A stretch of DNA of 38,451 nt from Chitinophagaceae bacterium (GCA_013694745.1 JACDBU010000222.1:1-38451); one strand, 5' to 3'. Numbered from the stretch's first letter, positions 24,850-34,602 are shown. Translations and numbers: made by a program. Notes: a model not told the origin generated them from the letters alone.

Positions 24850-26226
24850 ATGACTGATAAATCCACCACTTTTATTGCAAAGAGTGCAATAAAAAGCGCA
24901 GATCTTAAACACAGGCAAAAGATCAATTTCAATATTGGAAGGTACAATGCTTCGGTACCACAGGGTAAGCACCAGTTTACAGAACTTCATACAGCAAGGG
25001 AAAGGGCAAAAAATATTAAATGGCGTGCCATTGAAACCCTTGATCAGCAATTGGAACAATTTGAAAAAATCTTTACAAAACAGGGTGGAAAAGTTTTATG
25101 GGCACAGGATTCACAACAGGCTTTGGATGAAATTTTAAAGATCTGTACAGAGAAAAATTGCCGCACCCTGGTGAAGAGTAAAAGTATGGTTACGGAAGAA
25201 ATTCATCTCAATGATTTTTTAAAAAAAAATAATATTGATAGTATTGAAACCGACCTGGGAGAATATATACAGCAACTGGATGGCGAAGCCCCCTATCATA
25301 TTGTTACCCCCGCTATGCACAAAAGCAAGGAAGATGTGGCAAAATTATTTGCTGAAAAATTAGGCACAACACCAGGACTTTCTCCTGAACAACTTACCCA
25401 GGTAGCGCGAAATAATTTAAGAGAAAAATACATCACTGCGGAAGTTGGGATAACCGGCGCTAATTTTATTATCAGCGATACCGGCTCAATAGCCATCACT
25501 GAAAATGAAGGAAACGCCAGGCTCAGTTGCTCCTTACCAAAAACACATATTGTAATTGTTGGTATTGAAAAGATAATTCCATCCCTGCACGACCTGGGAT
25601 TGTTCTGGCCATTGCTCTCAACATTTGGAACCGGCCAAAAAATTACGGTTTACAATTCTATTATTTCAGGTCCCCGGCAAGCAAATGAAACGGATGGACC
25701 AGATGAAATGTATGTGATATTATTAGACAATAACCGTACAAATATTTTGGCAAACACAAGGCAAAGAGAGAGCCTGTATTGCATACGGTGTGGCGCCTGT
25801 TTAAACGCCTGCCCGGTGTACAAAAATATTGGCGGCCACGCGTATGGAGCAACTTACAGCGGTCCAATCGGGAGTGTGATAACCCCGCATTTACAGGGAA
25901 TGAAAGAATACAAACACCTTAGTTATGCATCATCACTTTGTGGAAATTGTACCGAAGTTTGTGCAGTGAAGATCAACCTGCATGAGTTGCTGCTGGATAA
26001 CAGGAACGAATCTGTTGAAGAAGGTCTTGTATCGTCAGCTGAAAAATTTGCCTGGAAGATCTGGAAAACAGCATCCCTTAACAGGAAGTTAATGAACATG
26101 GGAAATGCATCGATAAAAAACAAGATAGTAAATAAATTATTCAAGGGATGGAAAGAACACCGGAGCAAATTAAATTTTAGTGATAAGACTTTTAATGTAA
26201 TGTGGAAAGAAAGATATAAAAGATAG
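24850..26226 (+). CDS. lutB: LutB-like iron-sulfur protein (lactate utilisation)
   Basis: 458 residues, ATG start. The N-terminal 60-300 is a LUD domain (GITGANFIISDTGSIAITEN, IVIVGIEKIIPSLHDL). Two ferredoxin-type clusters follow: C311, C314, C317 and C321 (CIRCGACLNACP), then C364, C367 and C371 (CGNCTEVCAV). The second has Ala where Pro is usual, and its fourth ligand is likely C321 or another nearby Cys. LutB is the iron-sulfur subunit of the LutABC L-lactate dehydrogenase complex, which feeds electrons to the respiratory chain. LutA and LutC are not adjacent in this window, so either they are elsewhere or this protein has another partner. The gene lies one nucleotide after kbl and four nucleotides before the next gene. 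Confidence 0.88.
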   Translation: MTDKSTTFIAKSAIKSADLKHRQKINFNIGRYNASVPQGKHQFTELHTARERAKNIKWRAIETLDQQLEQFEKIFTKQGGKVLWAQDSQQALDEILKICTEKNCRTLVKSKSMVTEEIHLNDFLKKNNIDSIETDLGEYIQQLDGEAPYHIVTPAMHKSKEDVAKLFAEKLGTTPGLSPEQLTQVARNNLREKYITAEVGITGANFIISDTGSIAITENEGNARLSCSLPKTHIVIVGIEKIIPSLHDLGLFWPLLSTFGTGQKITVYNSIISGPRQANETDGPDEMYVILLDNNRTNILANTRQRESLYCIRCGACLNACPVYKNIGGHAYGATYSGPIGSVITPHLQGMKEYKHLSYASSLCGNCTEVCAVKINLHELLLDNRNESVEEGLVSSAEKFAWKIWKTASLNRKLMNMGNASIKNKIVNKLFKGWKEHRSKLNFSDKTFNVMWKERYKR

Positions 26227-26230
26227 TTAC

Positions 26231-27586
26231 ATGGTTTTAATTTATACTACCAAAGCAACTGCAAGACTCCAGTATACTGCTGCCTTTATATTTAAAGAAA
26301 TTATTAAAACACCCTATGCTATTACATCGCATGCAGATAGCTTTAGAAAATTTGATGGTGTAAAAATAAATTATACCGGAGAAATAATTGCTGAAGATGA
26401 ATTAATAATTCCTAATTGTGGATTGTTGTTTGAAAGCGGGGTGCGCCCGGTTAGCATTGACGCTTTTGAATTTAATGGCAGTACAGCATTTTTTAAATCC
26501 CCTTCCTATAAACCTGTATCAGCAACAACAACCCCGTACCATAAGGAATACGCATTTGATATTTTTTCGGCCACTTTTTATTTACTAAGCCGTTATGAAG
26601 AATACCTACCACATGAAAAAGATAAATACGGCAGATTTCACCACACCAATTCCATTGCTTACAAAGAAAATTTTCTGCATCTTCCATTGATCAATATCTG
26701 GTTAAAAGATTTTACAGAAACACTAAAAAAATATTCGCCTGTTATTAATTACCAGTTACCATCATACAAATTCACCCCAACTTATGATATTGACATAGCC
26801 TGGTCTTTTTTAAATAAGGGTTTAGCAAGGAATACGGGAGGAGCATTGAAATCACTTACCAGGCTTGGCTTTCATTCTATTTTTGAACGAATTAAAGTAT
26901 TGGCGGGGAACGAAAAAGATCCCTTTGACAATTATGACTGGCTGCATCACCTGCACACAAAATTTGAGATGAAGCCCGAATATTTTTTTTTGGTTGCCGA
27001 AAAAAATGGCCTTTATGATAAAAATATTTCACCGCGATCAGAAGCCATGCAATTGTTGATAAAAGAACATTCCGGTAAATATAAAATTGGCCTGCACCCA
27101 TCATGGCAAAGTGGAGAAAATGAAAAAATATTGAAAAATGAAAAGCAACTACTGGAAAAAATTACCGGTTCAGTTATAATCGGAAGCAGGCAACATTACC
27201 TCAGGTTTACATTGCCTGCGGGTTACCGGCGCCTGCTGGATGCAGCTTTAACGGAGGATTATTCAATGGGATATGGCAGTACCAATGGTTTCCGCGCTTC
27301 TGTGGCAGCTCCTTTTTTTTGGTACGATCTCGAAAAAGAAGAACAAACAAAACTGAGAGTGCACCCATTTTGTTTTATGGACTCACAAATTTTTTTTTCA
27401 AAAAAGATCACGCTCGATCAAGGGTACAATGAATTGATGCATTACTACACTGTTTGCAAAAACACGGGTAGCCACTTTATCAGCATCTTTCATAATCATT
27501 TACTGGGGAGTGATAATATTGAATGGCGAAAACTGTACGAGCGGTTTTTGGCTAATGCCGCAGCAGAAAAATCCGGAGTACATTAA
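26231..27586 (+). CDS. Polysaccharide-deacetylase-like protein (DUF7033 type)
   Basis: 451 residues, ATG start, no signal peptide. The C-terminal two-thirds resemble the divergent glycan-deacetylase family of Bacteroidota. Candidate metal or catalytic residues: D186 and D188 in PTYDIDIAW (NodB motif 1), H289 in IGLHPSW, R320 and H322 in SRQHYLRF, and H421/H423 in IFHNHLLG. The middle motif GYGSTNGFRASVAAPFFWYD is also typical. If active it would remove N- or O-acetyl groups from a surface or wall polysaccharide, but cytoplasmic location without a leader is odd for that role. It follows lutB by 4 nt, so it is co-transcribed with kbl and lutB. Substrate unknown. Confidence 0.8.
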   Translation: MVLIYTTKATARLQYTAAFIFKEIIKTPYAITSHADSFRKFDGVKINYTGEIIAEDELIIPNCGLLFESGVRPVSIDAFEFNGSTAFFKSPSYKPVSATTTPYHKEYAFDIFSATFYLLSRYEEYLPHEKDKYGRFHHTNSIAYKENFLHLPLINIWLKDFTETLKKYSPVINYQLPSYKFTPTYDIDIAWSFLNKGLARNTGGALKSLTRLGFHSIFERIKVLAGNEKDPFDNYDWLHHLHTKFEMKPEYFFLVAEKNGLYDKNISPRSEAMQLLIKEHSGKYKIGLHPSWQSGENEKILKNEKQLLEKITGSVIIGSRQHYLRFTLPAGYRRLLDAALTEDYSMGYGSTNGFRASVAAPFFWYDLEKEEQTKLRVHPFCFMDSQIFFSKKITLDQGYNELMHYYTVCKNTGSHFISIFHNHLLGSDNIEWRKLYERFLANAAAEKSGVH

Positions 27587-27626
27587 ATTATTTTATAATT
27601 GCTGGTAAAAACATTCGCATTTCAGG

Positions 27627-29144
27627 TCAATGCTTAAAATGGCGCATAGCCGTAAGCACCATTACCAGGTTATTATCTACACAATATTTTATGGAATCTT
27701 TATCGCGTATTGAACCCCCGGGCTGGATAAAGGCGGTAACACCGGCCTCGTGAGCTATTGTAACACAATCATCGAATGGAAAAAATGCGTCACTTGCCAA
27801 AACGGCGTCCTGTATTTCAAATTTAAATTGCCCTGCCTTTTGTATGGCTTGCTTCAATGAATCTATCCGAGAAGTTTGACCACAGCCTTTACCGATCAGC
27901 TGTTTATTTTTTACAATTGCTATCGCATTACTTTTTAAATGTTTGCAAATAATATTTGCAAAACGTAAATTTTCTTTTTCATTTTCACTTGCTATCCTTC
28001 CGCCAGATTCGTTCCATTCTAAAAAATTTCCTACATCAGTTTGCTGGGCGAGGGCGCCATTTAAAACAGATCTTATTTGTTGTACGGGCAGTTGATTTTT
28101 GTTTTGCTTAAGCAGTATCCTGTTCTTTTTACTTTTTAAAATTTCAAGTGCCTCAGGATCATAACCAGGTGACAGCAGCACTTCAAAAAAAAGTTCATTA
28201 ACAGCAAGCGCTGTTTCTTTATCGATGATTTTATTGGTTATGAGCACACCACCAAAGGCGCTTTCCGGATCACATGCCAAAGCTGCCTCCCATGCTTCGT
28301 GTACGCTATCCCGTAAGGTAATGCCACAAACGTTTGTATGCTTAATAATGGCAAACATGCAATCATCATTTGTACCGGCAAATTCCCCAGACAGGTTTAT
28401 GGCAGCATCAATATCAACCAGGTTATTATAAGAAAGTTCTTTGCCATTTAGCTGGTCAAAATTATCTTTCAGATCGCCATAAAAGGTTGCCTGCTGGTGA
28501 GGATTTTCGCCATACCGTAAAACTGTTTTATGGTTACTGAAAGGATTATTAAAAGCAGTAGCATTAAAATAATTAGAAATAGCAAGATCGTAACCCGTAC
28601 AAACATTAAAAGCTTTTGCTGCGAATTCCCTTCTTTCCGCTAGTTCAGTTTCTCCATTTTGCTGAGTTAATATTGTTTCCAGTCCGGCATAATTTTCTTT
28701 TGATGCTACAACCAGTACATCGTAATAATTTTTTGCTGCCGCTCTTATCATTGACGGCCCTCCTACATCTATCTTTTCAATTATCATTTTCTCATCAGTA
28801 GTATTCTTTACCGTTTCTTCAAAGGGATACAGATCAACGATAACCAGATCGATTTCGGGTATATTGTATTCCTTCATTTCTTTCAAATGACCCTCATCAT
28901 CTCTTTTACCTAAAATTCCTCCGAAAACCAATGGATGCAAAGTTTTAACCCTGCCCCCCAAAATTGAAGGATAAGAAGTAAGCGTTTCCACCGCAATGCA
29001 GGGTAAGCCCAGCTTTTCAATAAATTCACGCGTGCCGCCTGTAGTATAAATGGTTACACCCAGTTTCACTAACTGCCGGACAATGCTTTCCAGTCCATCT
29101 TTATAATAAACGGAAATGAGAGCAGCCTTGATTTTTTTTGACAT
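27627..29144 (-). CDS. purH: Bifunctional AICAR transformylase / IMP cyclohydrolase
   Basis: 505 residues, ATG start, full family length. It performs the last two steps of purine synthesis: formyl transfer from 10-formyl-tetrahydrofolate to AICAR, then ring closure to IMP. The N-terminal IMP cyclohydrolase part (MGS-like fold, about 1-140) shows ISVYYKDGLES, GVTIYTTGGTRE and GGRVKTLHP at 63-71. The transformylase part shows LRYGENPHQ at 209-217 and the catalytic pair K268-H269 in IIKHTNVCG. It lies 17 nt downstream of comEC and is probably co-transcribed with it. Convergent with the kbl operon across a 40-bp gap in which I see no strong hairpin. Confidence 0.97.
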   Translation of the reverse strand: MSKKIKAALISVYYKDGLESIVRQLVKLGVTIYTTGGTREFIEKLGLPCIAVETLTSYPSILGGRVKTLHPLVFGGILGKRDDEGHLKEMKEYNIPEIDLVIVDLYPFEETVKNTTDEKMIIEKIDVGGPSMIRAAAKNYYDVLVVASKENYAGLETILTQQNGETELAERREFAAKAFNVCTGYDLAISNYFNATAFNNPFSNHKTVLRYGENPHQQATFYGDLKDNFDQLNGKELSYNNLVDIDAAINLSGEFAGTNDDCMFAIIKHTNVCGITLRDSVHEAWEAALACDPESAFGGVLITNKIIDKETALAVNELFFEVLLSPGYDPEALEILKSKKNRILLKQNKNQLPVQQIRSVLNGALAQQTDVGNFLEWNESGGRIASENEKENLRFANIICKHLKSNAIAIVKNKQLIGKGCGQTSRIDSLKQAIQKAGQFKFEIQDAVLASDAFFPFDDCVTIAHEAGVTAFIQPGGSIRDKDSIKYCVDNNLVMVLTAMRHFKH

Positions 29145-29161
29145 ATTTTTTGATTAAGCAC

Positions 29162-31255
29162 TTACAGATCTTCGATGTATGCGCCTTGCGCCGGTACCGA
29201 AAAGAAGCGCAAATGTAATTGTTCGCATTCTTTTGTCCAGTTGGCAATTTTCCACAAACTGTTTGAAGCATCAAAAATATATTTATCACAATTGAATATT
29301 GCGGAAATTTTGCTGATGAGGATTTTTGCATTTTTTGAAAGAATGATCACATCAATGGGCATTTTTTTTGGTGTCATATCAAATGAAATAGTAGCATCTA
29401 TCACTAAAATGGTTTTGTTTTTAAATTGATAGAATTTGCCTGACTCAGAAAATGTGGACATGGAATTTGGTAATTTATTGAGCTGTAAATCAATTCTTGC
29501 AGGTTTTAAATGAAAATTCTTCAGGGGACTTTCTGCCGATAAATCCGTATCGCCTACAAACTTGTAATCATTGCCTTTCACAAAATCAATAGCCTGGTGC
29601 TGCGGCACATTATAAACAATTAGCTTTTGCTGATTTGCTGATTTCCATTTTGATGAAGCCGATAAAAAAGTAAATGCAAATAAGGAAAACAAAGCGATCT
29701 TAAAAGCATACCTGTTTTTAATCATAAGCCAGGAAGCAAAAGAAATAATTATAATATATAAAATTATTGTTGAGGTTAGCGTGGCTGAAAACCCTTTCCA
29801 CAGCGCATATGGCAGGTTATTGAAAAATAAAATTATCCTGTTCATCAGCCAGACAAGATGCCACGTAACCTTACCAATAAATGTGGCAACAAATGGTATC
29901 CAGGCAAATGCAACAAGGAAAATTTCAATGAATAATATTAAACTGGAAAGTGGCACCATTATTAAATTCGTTAGCAAAAAAGTATTTGGAAACTGGTGAA
30001 AATAAAAAAGGCAGACCGGAAAAGTAAAAATTTGTGCCGCCAGAGAAACGGCTGCCAGCTTCCATATTTTATCAGCCATTTTATTTTTTAAATAGAACCA
30101 GTTGTATACAGGCTTCTGAAAGATCACGATCCCGGCTACCGCGAGATAGGAAAGCTGGAAGCCTACATCCCATAAAAAATATGGATTATAACACAACAGG
30201 ATGAATGCAGAGGCCGCCAGCGAATTAAAAATGGAAGATCTCCGGGCAAAATTTTCGCCGATAACAATACAGGTGAACATCACTGCCGATCTCAGCACCG
30301 ATGCAGCTCCACCGGTTAGCAGTGAAAACAACCACAGGCAGGTTAAGGTAAAGATCACTTTTAATATTTTTGACTTTTTGATAAATGGTATGCGCGCAAA
30401 TATCCATACCAGCATGATGTATATTAATCCAAGGTGAAGCCCGGATATAGCAATGATGTGCACTACACCTGTATTGCTGTATGCCTGTACCAGGTCTTTA
30501 TCCAGGTCCTGGGTATAGCCTATCAATAACGCTTCTGCAATGGAAAGCTGATCATCATTTGCACCCATGTTTTGTCGCAGGATGTCCAGGATATTTGCCC
30601 TGGTGTTGAAGAGGAACTGTTTGAAGTAATTAATGTTTTTATCACTCAATAAAATCCAATCACCTTTTTTTAAAAAAACAGTATGAAAAACATTCTGAAA
30701 AGCTGAATAGCGTTCATAATCAAAAGCGCCGGGATTACCTGAATTTTTTATCAGTTGTAACTTTTTATTTATAACTATTCTATCTCCATACTGTAAATTG
30801 ATTGCATGAGAATCATTGGCAAAATACAATACCACGTTTCCTTTGCAGTTTTTTGTGTGCTCATCACTAATAATATTTTCTATGGCTGCGGTGACCTTAA
30901 AAGATTTTGCTTTTTGTAGCAAAGGCTCATTAATTTTCAACACCAGGCAATCACTATCGCTATAGGTATTTCCAAACCAGTTTTTTTGGTGACGAATATC
31001 TTTTTGATAAACCACGAATAAACCCAGTACAGCGAGTATAAGATTGATCATGAATCCTTGTACAGCCTGCAGTTTAAACCTGGCGGAAAGTGGTAGTAAA
31101 AGGAATGCAAAATAAGCTGCTATAAAACAGGTAGCGGCAAAAATGATTTGCAGGAGGCTAAATTGTAAATACCATTGCAGTATGATACCGGCTATAACGG
31201 GAACGAGTAAACGAAGAAAAGGCGCTTTCTTCCATATCGGGATCCAGACCGGCAT
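29162..31255 (-). CDS. comEC: ComEC/Rec2-family DNA uptake channel protein
   Basis: 697 residues from the ATG at 31255; a TTG two codons earlier is unlikely. ComEC forms the inner-membrane channel for single-stranded DNA uptake in natural transformation. Visible: N-terminal membrane helices, a DUF4131-type soluble part with GNPGAFDYERY at 172-182, then the competence domain with EALLIGYTQ and HIIAISGLHLGL at 266-277, followed by about eight hydrophobic segments. The C-terminal 150 residues resemble the usual beta-lactamase-like domain in position, but no HxHxDH metal motif is present, so it would be catalytically dead or a different domain. Upstream of purH by 17 nt. Other competence genes are not in the window. 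Confidence 0.9.
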   Translation of the reverse strand: MPVWIPIWKKAPFLRLLVPVIAGIILQWYLQFSLLQIIFAATCFIAAYFAFLLLPLSARFKLQAVQGFMINLILAVLGLFVVYQKDIRHQKNWFGNTYSDSDCLVLKINEPLLQKAKSFKVTAAIENIISDEHTKNCKGNVVLYFANDSHAINLQYGDRIVINKKLQLIKNSGNPGAFDYERYSAFQNVFHTVFLKKGDWILLSDKNINYFKQFLFNTRANILDILRQNMGANDDQLSIAEALLIGYTQDLDKDLVQAYSNTGVVHIIAISGLHLGLIYIMLVWIFARIPFIKKSKILKVIFTLTCLWLFSLLTGGAASVLRSAVMFTCIVIGENFARRSSIFNSLAASAFILLCYNPYFLWDVGFQLSYLAVAGIVIFQKPVYNWFYLKNKMADKIWKLAAVSLAAQIFTFPVCLFYFHQFPNTFLLTNLIMVPLSSLILFIEIFLVAFAWIPFVATFIGKVTWHLVWLMNRIILFFNNLPYALWKGFSATLTSTIILYIIIISFASWLMIKNRYAFKIALFSLFAFTFLSASSKWKSANQQKLIVYNVPQHQAIDFVKGNDYKFVGDTDLSAESPLKNFHLKPARIDLQLNKLPNSMSTFSESGKFYQFKNKTILVIDATISFDMTPKKMPIDVIILSKNAKILISKISAIFNCDKYIFDASNSLWKIANWTKECEQLHLRFFSVPAQGAYIEDL

Positions 31256-31360
31256 AAACAAAATTTTTCATTTGAACATGCTAGTTTAAATCTTATTACC
31301 ATACTGCAGTTGGGAAATTAACCTGTGAAATGTGGCTTGAAAAATTATCAATGCTGAGAT

Positions 31361-34195
31361 CTATTTGCTAAGGTGCATGCTCCGCTCTTTGTACAACTGC
31401 CTGAAATAAGGATCACGCAGGTCTTTAATAAAGCGGATGGCTTCTCCTGTGCTTTTCATTTCAGGACCTAATTCTTTATTAACCCCCGGAAATTTATTGA
31501 AAGAGAAAACCGGTTCTTTTATGGCGAAGCCTTTTAGCCTTTTTTCGAATGTAAAATCCTTAAGTTTTGCTTCACCCAGCATAATTTTAGTGGCAATATT
31601 AAGGTATGGGATCTCATAAGCTTTTGCAATGAAAGGCGTGGTACGCGAGGCGCGTGGATTTGCTTCGATCACAAAAACATTCCCGTCTTTAATAGCAAAC
31701 TGGATATTGATGAGTCCTTTAATATTCAATGCCCTGCCAATCATTTCTGCATAATGTTCCATGGTGGTAACCACCAGCGGCGTAAGATTGAATTGCGGCA
31801 AAACTGCATTGCTGTCGCCGCTGTGAATTCCGGCGGGCTCAATGTGTTCCATCACACCCATCACATGAAAATCATCTCCGTCAAAAATGGCATCGATTTC
31901 GGCTTCCTGGCATCGATCCAAAAAATGATCTATCAAAATTTTATTTCCCGGCAAATGTTTCAATAAGCTCAATACTCCTTTTTCAAGTTCTTCATCATTC
32001 AAAACTATGCGCATTCTTTGTCCCCCCAAAACATAGCTGGGGCGCACCAACACAGGGTAGCCCACGGTTTTCGCTACTTCAATAGCATCATCCGTATTGT
32101 ATGCCGTGCCATAATTTGGATAAGGAATTTTTAATTCTTTCAGCATGTCGCTAAAGCGCCCGCGGTCTTCGGCAATATCCATGCTGTCGAATGAAGTACC
32201 AATTATTTTAATCCCTTTTTCGTGAAGACGCTTTGCAAGTTTTAATGCCGTTTGGCCGCCCAGCTGAACAATTACGCCATAAGGTTTTTCATATTCTATT
32301 ATCTCCCAGATGTGTTCCCAAAAAACCGGTTCAAAATATAATTTATCAGCAATATCAAAATCTGTGGAAACAGTTTCCGGGTTGCAATTTATCATGATGG
32401 CCTCGTAGCCGCATTCCTTTACAGCCAGTAAACCATGTACGCAGCAATAATCAAATTCAATTCCCTGGCCGATGCGGTTGGGGCCGCTTCCAAGAACAAT
32501 GACAGAGCCTTTTCCACCTTTCTTTTTGTGACTATTATTTATTTCATTTTGTCCTTCGAAAGTGGAATAAAAATAAGGTGTCTTTGCTTCGAATTCTGCG
32601 CTGCAGGTATCTACCATTTTAAAAACGCGGGTAATGCCAAGCGCTTTTCTCTTTTCATAAATATCTTCATCAGTACTTCCATCTTTCATTATCCTTGCCA
32701 GTTGTTCATCACTAAATCCTAATTGTTTGGCATCTTTTAATAATTCAGCCGGCAATGAATTAAAATCATATTTTGCTATTTCCTTTTCACAATTGCATAT
32801 TTTTTGGATCTGGTAAATGAACCACCGGTCTATACCAGTGCTCTCGCAAATTCTCTTTACACTTACCCCCATCATCAGCGCATCTTTTATTCTGAAGATG
32901 CGGTCCCACTTTGGAATTTTTAAATACTCAATGATCTCATCAGCATACATCATGCTTTTTCCATAATATCCCAAACCAACGGCTTCATTTTCGAGACTCT
33001 GACAGGCTTTTTGCACTGCTTCTGCAAAGCTTCTTCCGATAGCCATCACTTCGCCAACCGATTTCATTTGTAATCCTAATGTATCATTTGCACCTTTGAA
33101 TTTATCAAAATTCCAGCGGGGAATTTTTACAATAACATAATCAAGCGCAGGCTCAAAATAGGCAGATGTTGTTTGAGTGATCTGGTTCTTTAATTCATCA
33201 AGGTTATACCCGACGGCAAGCTTTGCTGCGATCTTCGCGATGGGATATCCGGTTGCCTTACTGGCCAGGGCCGATGAGCGGCTAACGCGTGGATTTATCT
33301 CGATAGCAATGATGTCTTCTGTTTGCGGATCTAAGGCAAATTGCACATTACAGCCACCTGCAAAATTGCCAAGGTTTCTCATCATGGCTATGGCAGTGTT
33401 GCGCATTTTTTGATAGGCCGTATCGCTCAAAGTCATAGCAGGCGCAACTGTTATTGAATCGCCGGTGTGAATACCCATCGGGTCAAAATTTTCAACTGTG
33501 CAAATTATAACCACATTATCATTGGCATCGCGCAATAATTCCAGTTCAAACTCTTTCCATCCAAGTACCGCTTTTTCAACAAGCACCTCATGCATGGGAG
33601 AAGCCTGCAATCCCCGGTTCAATGCCTCGTCCAGCTCATCTTTTATAAACACGATGCTGCCCCCGGTGCCACCCAATGTAAATGATGGACGAATTACAAG
33701 CGGGAAACCAATCTCCTGCGCAAATTCTTTACCTTCTAAAAATGAATTAGCAGTTTTAGCCGAAGCAACCGGTATATTCATTTCGATCATCCAGTTGCGG
33801 AATTTTTCCCTGTCTTCCGCTTTATCAATGGCTTTAATATCTACCCCTATTAGTTTAACATTGTATTTTTCCCAAATACCTAATTCATCTCCTTCTTTAC
33901 AAAGATTAAGTGCTGTTTGTCCGCCCATAGTGGGCAATACAGCATCTATCTGATTCTCTTCCAGAATTTGTTCGATGCTTTCGATGGTAAGTGGCAACAG
34001 GTAAACCTTATCCGCCATCATTGGATCGGTCATGATGGTAGCGGGATTGCTGTTTATAAGAATTACTTTGATCCCTTCTTCGCTTAGACTGCGTGCTGCC
34101 TGTGTGCCTGAATAATCAAATTCACAAGCTTGTCCTATCACTATTGGACCAGAACCGATAATTAATACAGAAGTAATTGATGTATCCCGGGGCAT
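31361..34195 (-). CDS. carB: Carbamoyl-phosphate synthase large subunit, without MGS domain
   Basis: 944 residues, ATG start. It makes carbamoyl phosphate from bicarbonate, ATP and ammonia passed from CarA, for arginine and pyrimidine synthesis. Two homologous ATP-grasp halves are visible: IGSGPIVIGQACEFDYSGTQ near the start and GSGPNRIGQGIEFDYCC near 560, with IEINPRVSRSSALASKATGYPIAK and VIEANPRASRTTPFIAKAYE. The protein stops at RERSM-like YKERSMHLSK, about 130 residues short of the E. coli protein, so the C-terminal methylglyoxal-synthase-like domain that binds UMP, IMP and ornithine is missing. The short form is known in other Bacteroidota. Only about 100 non-coding bases follow, so no frameshift explains it. 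carA is not adjacent. Confidence 0.96.
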   Translation of the reverse strand: MPRDTSITSVLIIGSGPIVIGQACEFDYSGTQAARSLSEEGIKVILINSNPATIMTDPMMADKVYLLPLTIESIEQILEENQIDAVLPTMGGQTALNLCKEGDELGIWEKYNVKLIGVDIKAIDKAEDREKFRNWMIEMNIPVASAKTANSFLEGKEFAQEIGFPLVIRPSFTLGGTGGSIVFIKDELDEALNRGLQASPMHEVLVEKAVLGWKEFELELLRDANDNVVIICTVENFDPMGIHTGDSITVAPAMTLSDTAYQKMRNTAIAMMRNLGNFAGGCNVQFALDPQTEDIIAIEINPRVSRSSALASKATGYPIAKIAAKLAVGYNLDELKNQITQTTSAYFEPALDYVIVKIPRWNFDKFKGANDTLGLQMKSVGEVMAIGRSFAEAVQKACQSLENEAVGLGYYGKSMMYADEIIEYLKIPKWDRIFRIKDALMMGVSVKRICESTGIDRWFIYQIQKICNCEKEIAKYDFNSLPAELLKDAKQLGFSDEQLARIMKDGSTDEDIYEKRKALGITRVFKMVDTCSAEFEAKTPYFYSTFEGQNEINNSHKKKGGKGSVIVLGSGPNRIGQGIEFDYCCVHGLLAVKECGYEAIMINCNPETVSTDFDIADKLYFEPVFWEHIWEIIEYEKPYGVIVQLGGQTALKLAKRLHEKGIKIIGTSFDSMDIAEDRGRFSDMLKELKIPYPNYGTAYNTDDAIEVAKTVGYPVLVRPSYVLGGQRMRIVLNDEELEKGVLSLLKHLPGNKILIDHFLDRCQEAEIDAIFDGDDFHVMGVMEHIEPAGIHSGDSNAVLPQFNLTPLVVTTMEHYAEMIGRALNIKGLINIQFAIKDGNVFVIEANPRASRTTPFIAKAYEIPYLNIATKIMLGEAKLKDFTFEKRLKGFAIKEPVFSFNKFPGVNKELGPEMKSTGEAIRFIKDLRDPYFRQLYKERSMHLSK

Positions 34196-34221
34196 AATTT
34201 TTTGCAGATGAAACTGGCGTG

Positions 34222-34229
34222 CAAATGTA
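34222..34229 (-). promoter_or_regulatory. Candidate carB promoter, -7 box
   Basis: TACATTTG on the minus strand matches TAnnTTTG and ends 26 nt upstream of the carB ATG. A TTTG lies 23 nt further upstream, somewhat far for a -33 box. Confidence 0.5.
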
Positions 34230-34281
34230 ATGCAGCCGGAGTAATTTCATCACAAATAAATCAGCCGTTAATAATTACACT

Positions 34282-34560
34282 TTACAGCAAATATCTTTTG
34301 GTTGAACCAAATAAATCGGTAAGCATATTTTTTACTACCAGCAGTTTATCAACCGGCTGATCTTTGCGGTCAATCTCAGCAAAATGTTGTTTAACTTTTT
34401 CAATTGTACCCTGGGTATCATCGAGCATATCGTGTGCGCGGTTTTTTAAATGTTCTATAAAATCATCTCTTTCCTCTTTAGGCATGTTAAAGAACCTGAG
34501 GATAGCTACACTGGCTGCAGCTCCTAAAATGATTGCTCCTATTGTATCTGACTTTGTCAT
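34282..34560 (-). CDS. YtxH-like small membrane protein
   Basis: 92 residues, ATG start. The N-terminus has one membrane helix at about 7-24 (IGAIILGAAASVAILRFF). The rest is a charged amphipathic helix (KEERDDFIEHLKNRAHDML, TIEKVKQHFAEIDRK) ending in a short Leu/Lys tail. Size and layout match the YtxH-type family of stress-associated small proteins, whose function is not settled. It lies 86 nt upstream of carB on the same strand and is divergent from the M23 gene. Its own promoter may be the near-match TACGTTTA at about 34580-34587. Confidence 0.75.
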   Translation of the reverse strand: MTKSDTIGAIILGAAASVAILRFFNMPKEERDDFIEHLKNRAHDMLDDTQGTIEKVKQHFAEIDRKDQPVDKLLVVKNMLTDLFGSTKRYLL

Positions 34561-34594
34561 AATAAATGATTTAAATTTTTTAAACGTACGATCT

Positions 34595-34602
34595 TAAATT
34601 TG
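34595..34602 (+). promoter_or_regulatory. Candidate promoter -7 box for the M23 peptidase
   Basis: TAAATTTG matches TAnnTTTG on the plus strand and ends 19 nt before the ATG at 34622. Confidence 0.4.

Noticed and set aside
31262-31360. Frameshift loss of the CarB C-terminal domain
   Set aside because: Only about 100 bases separate carB and comEC, and no MGS-like coding is visible in any frame there.
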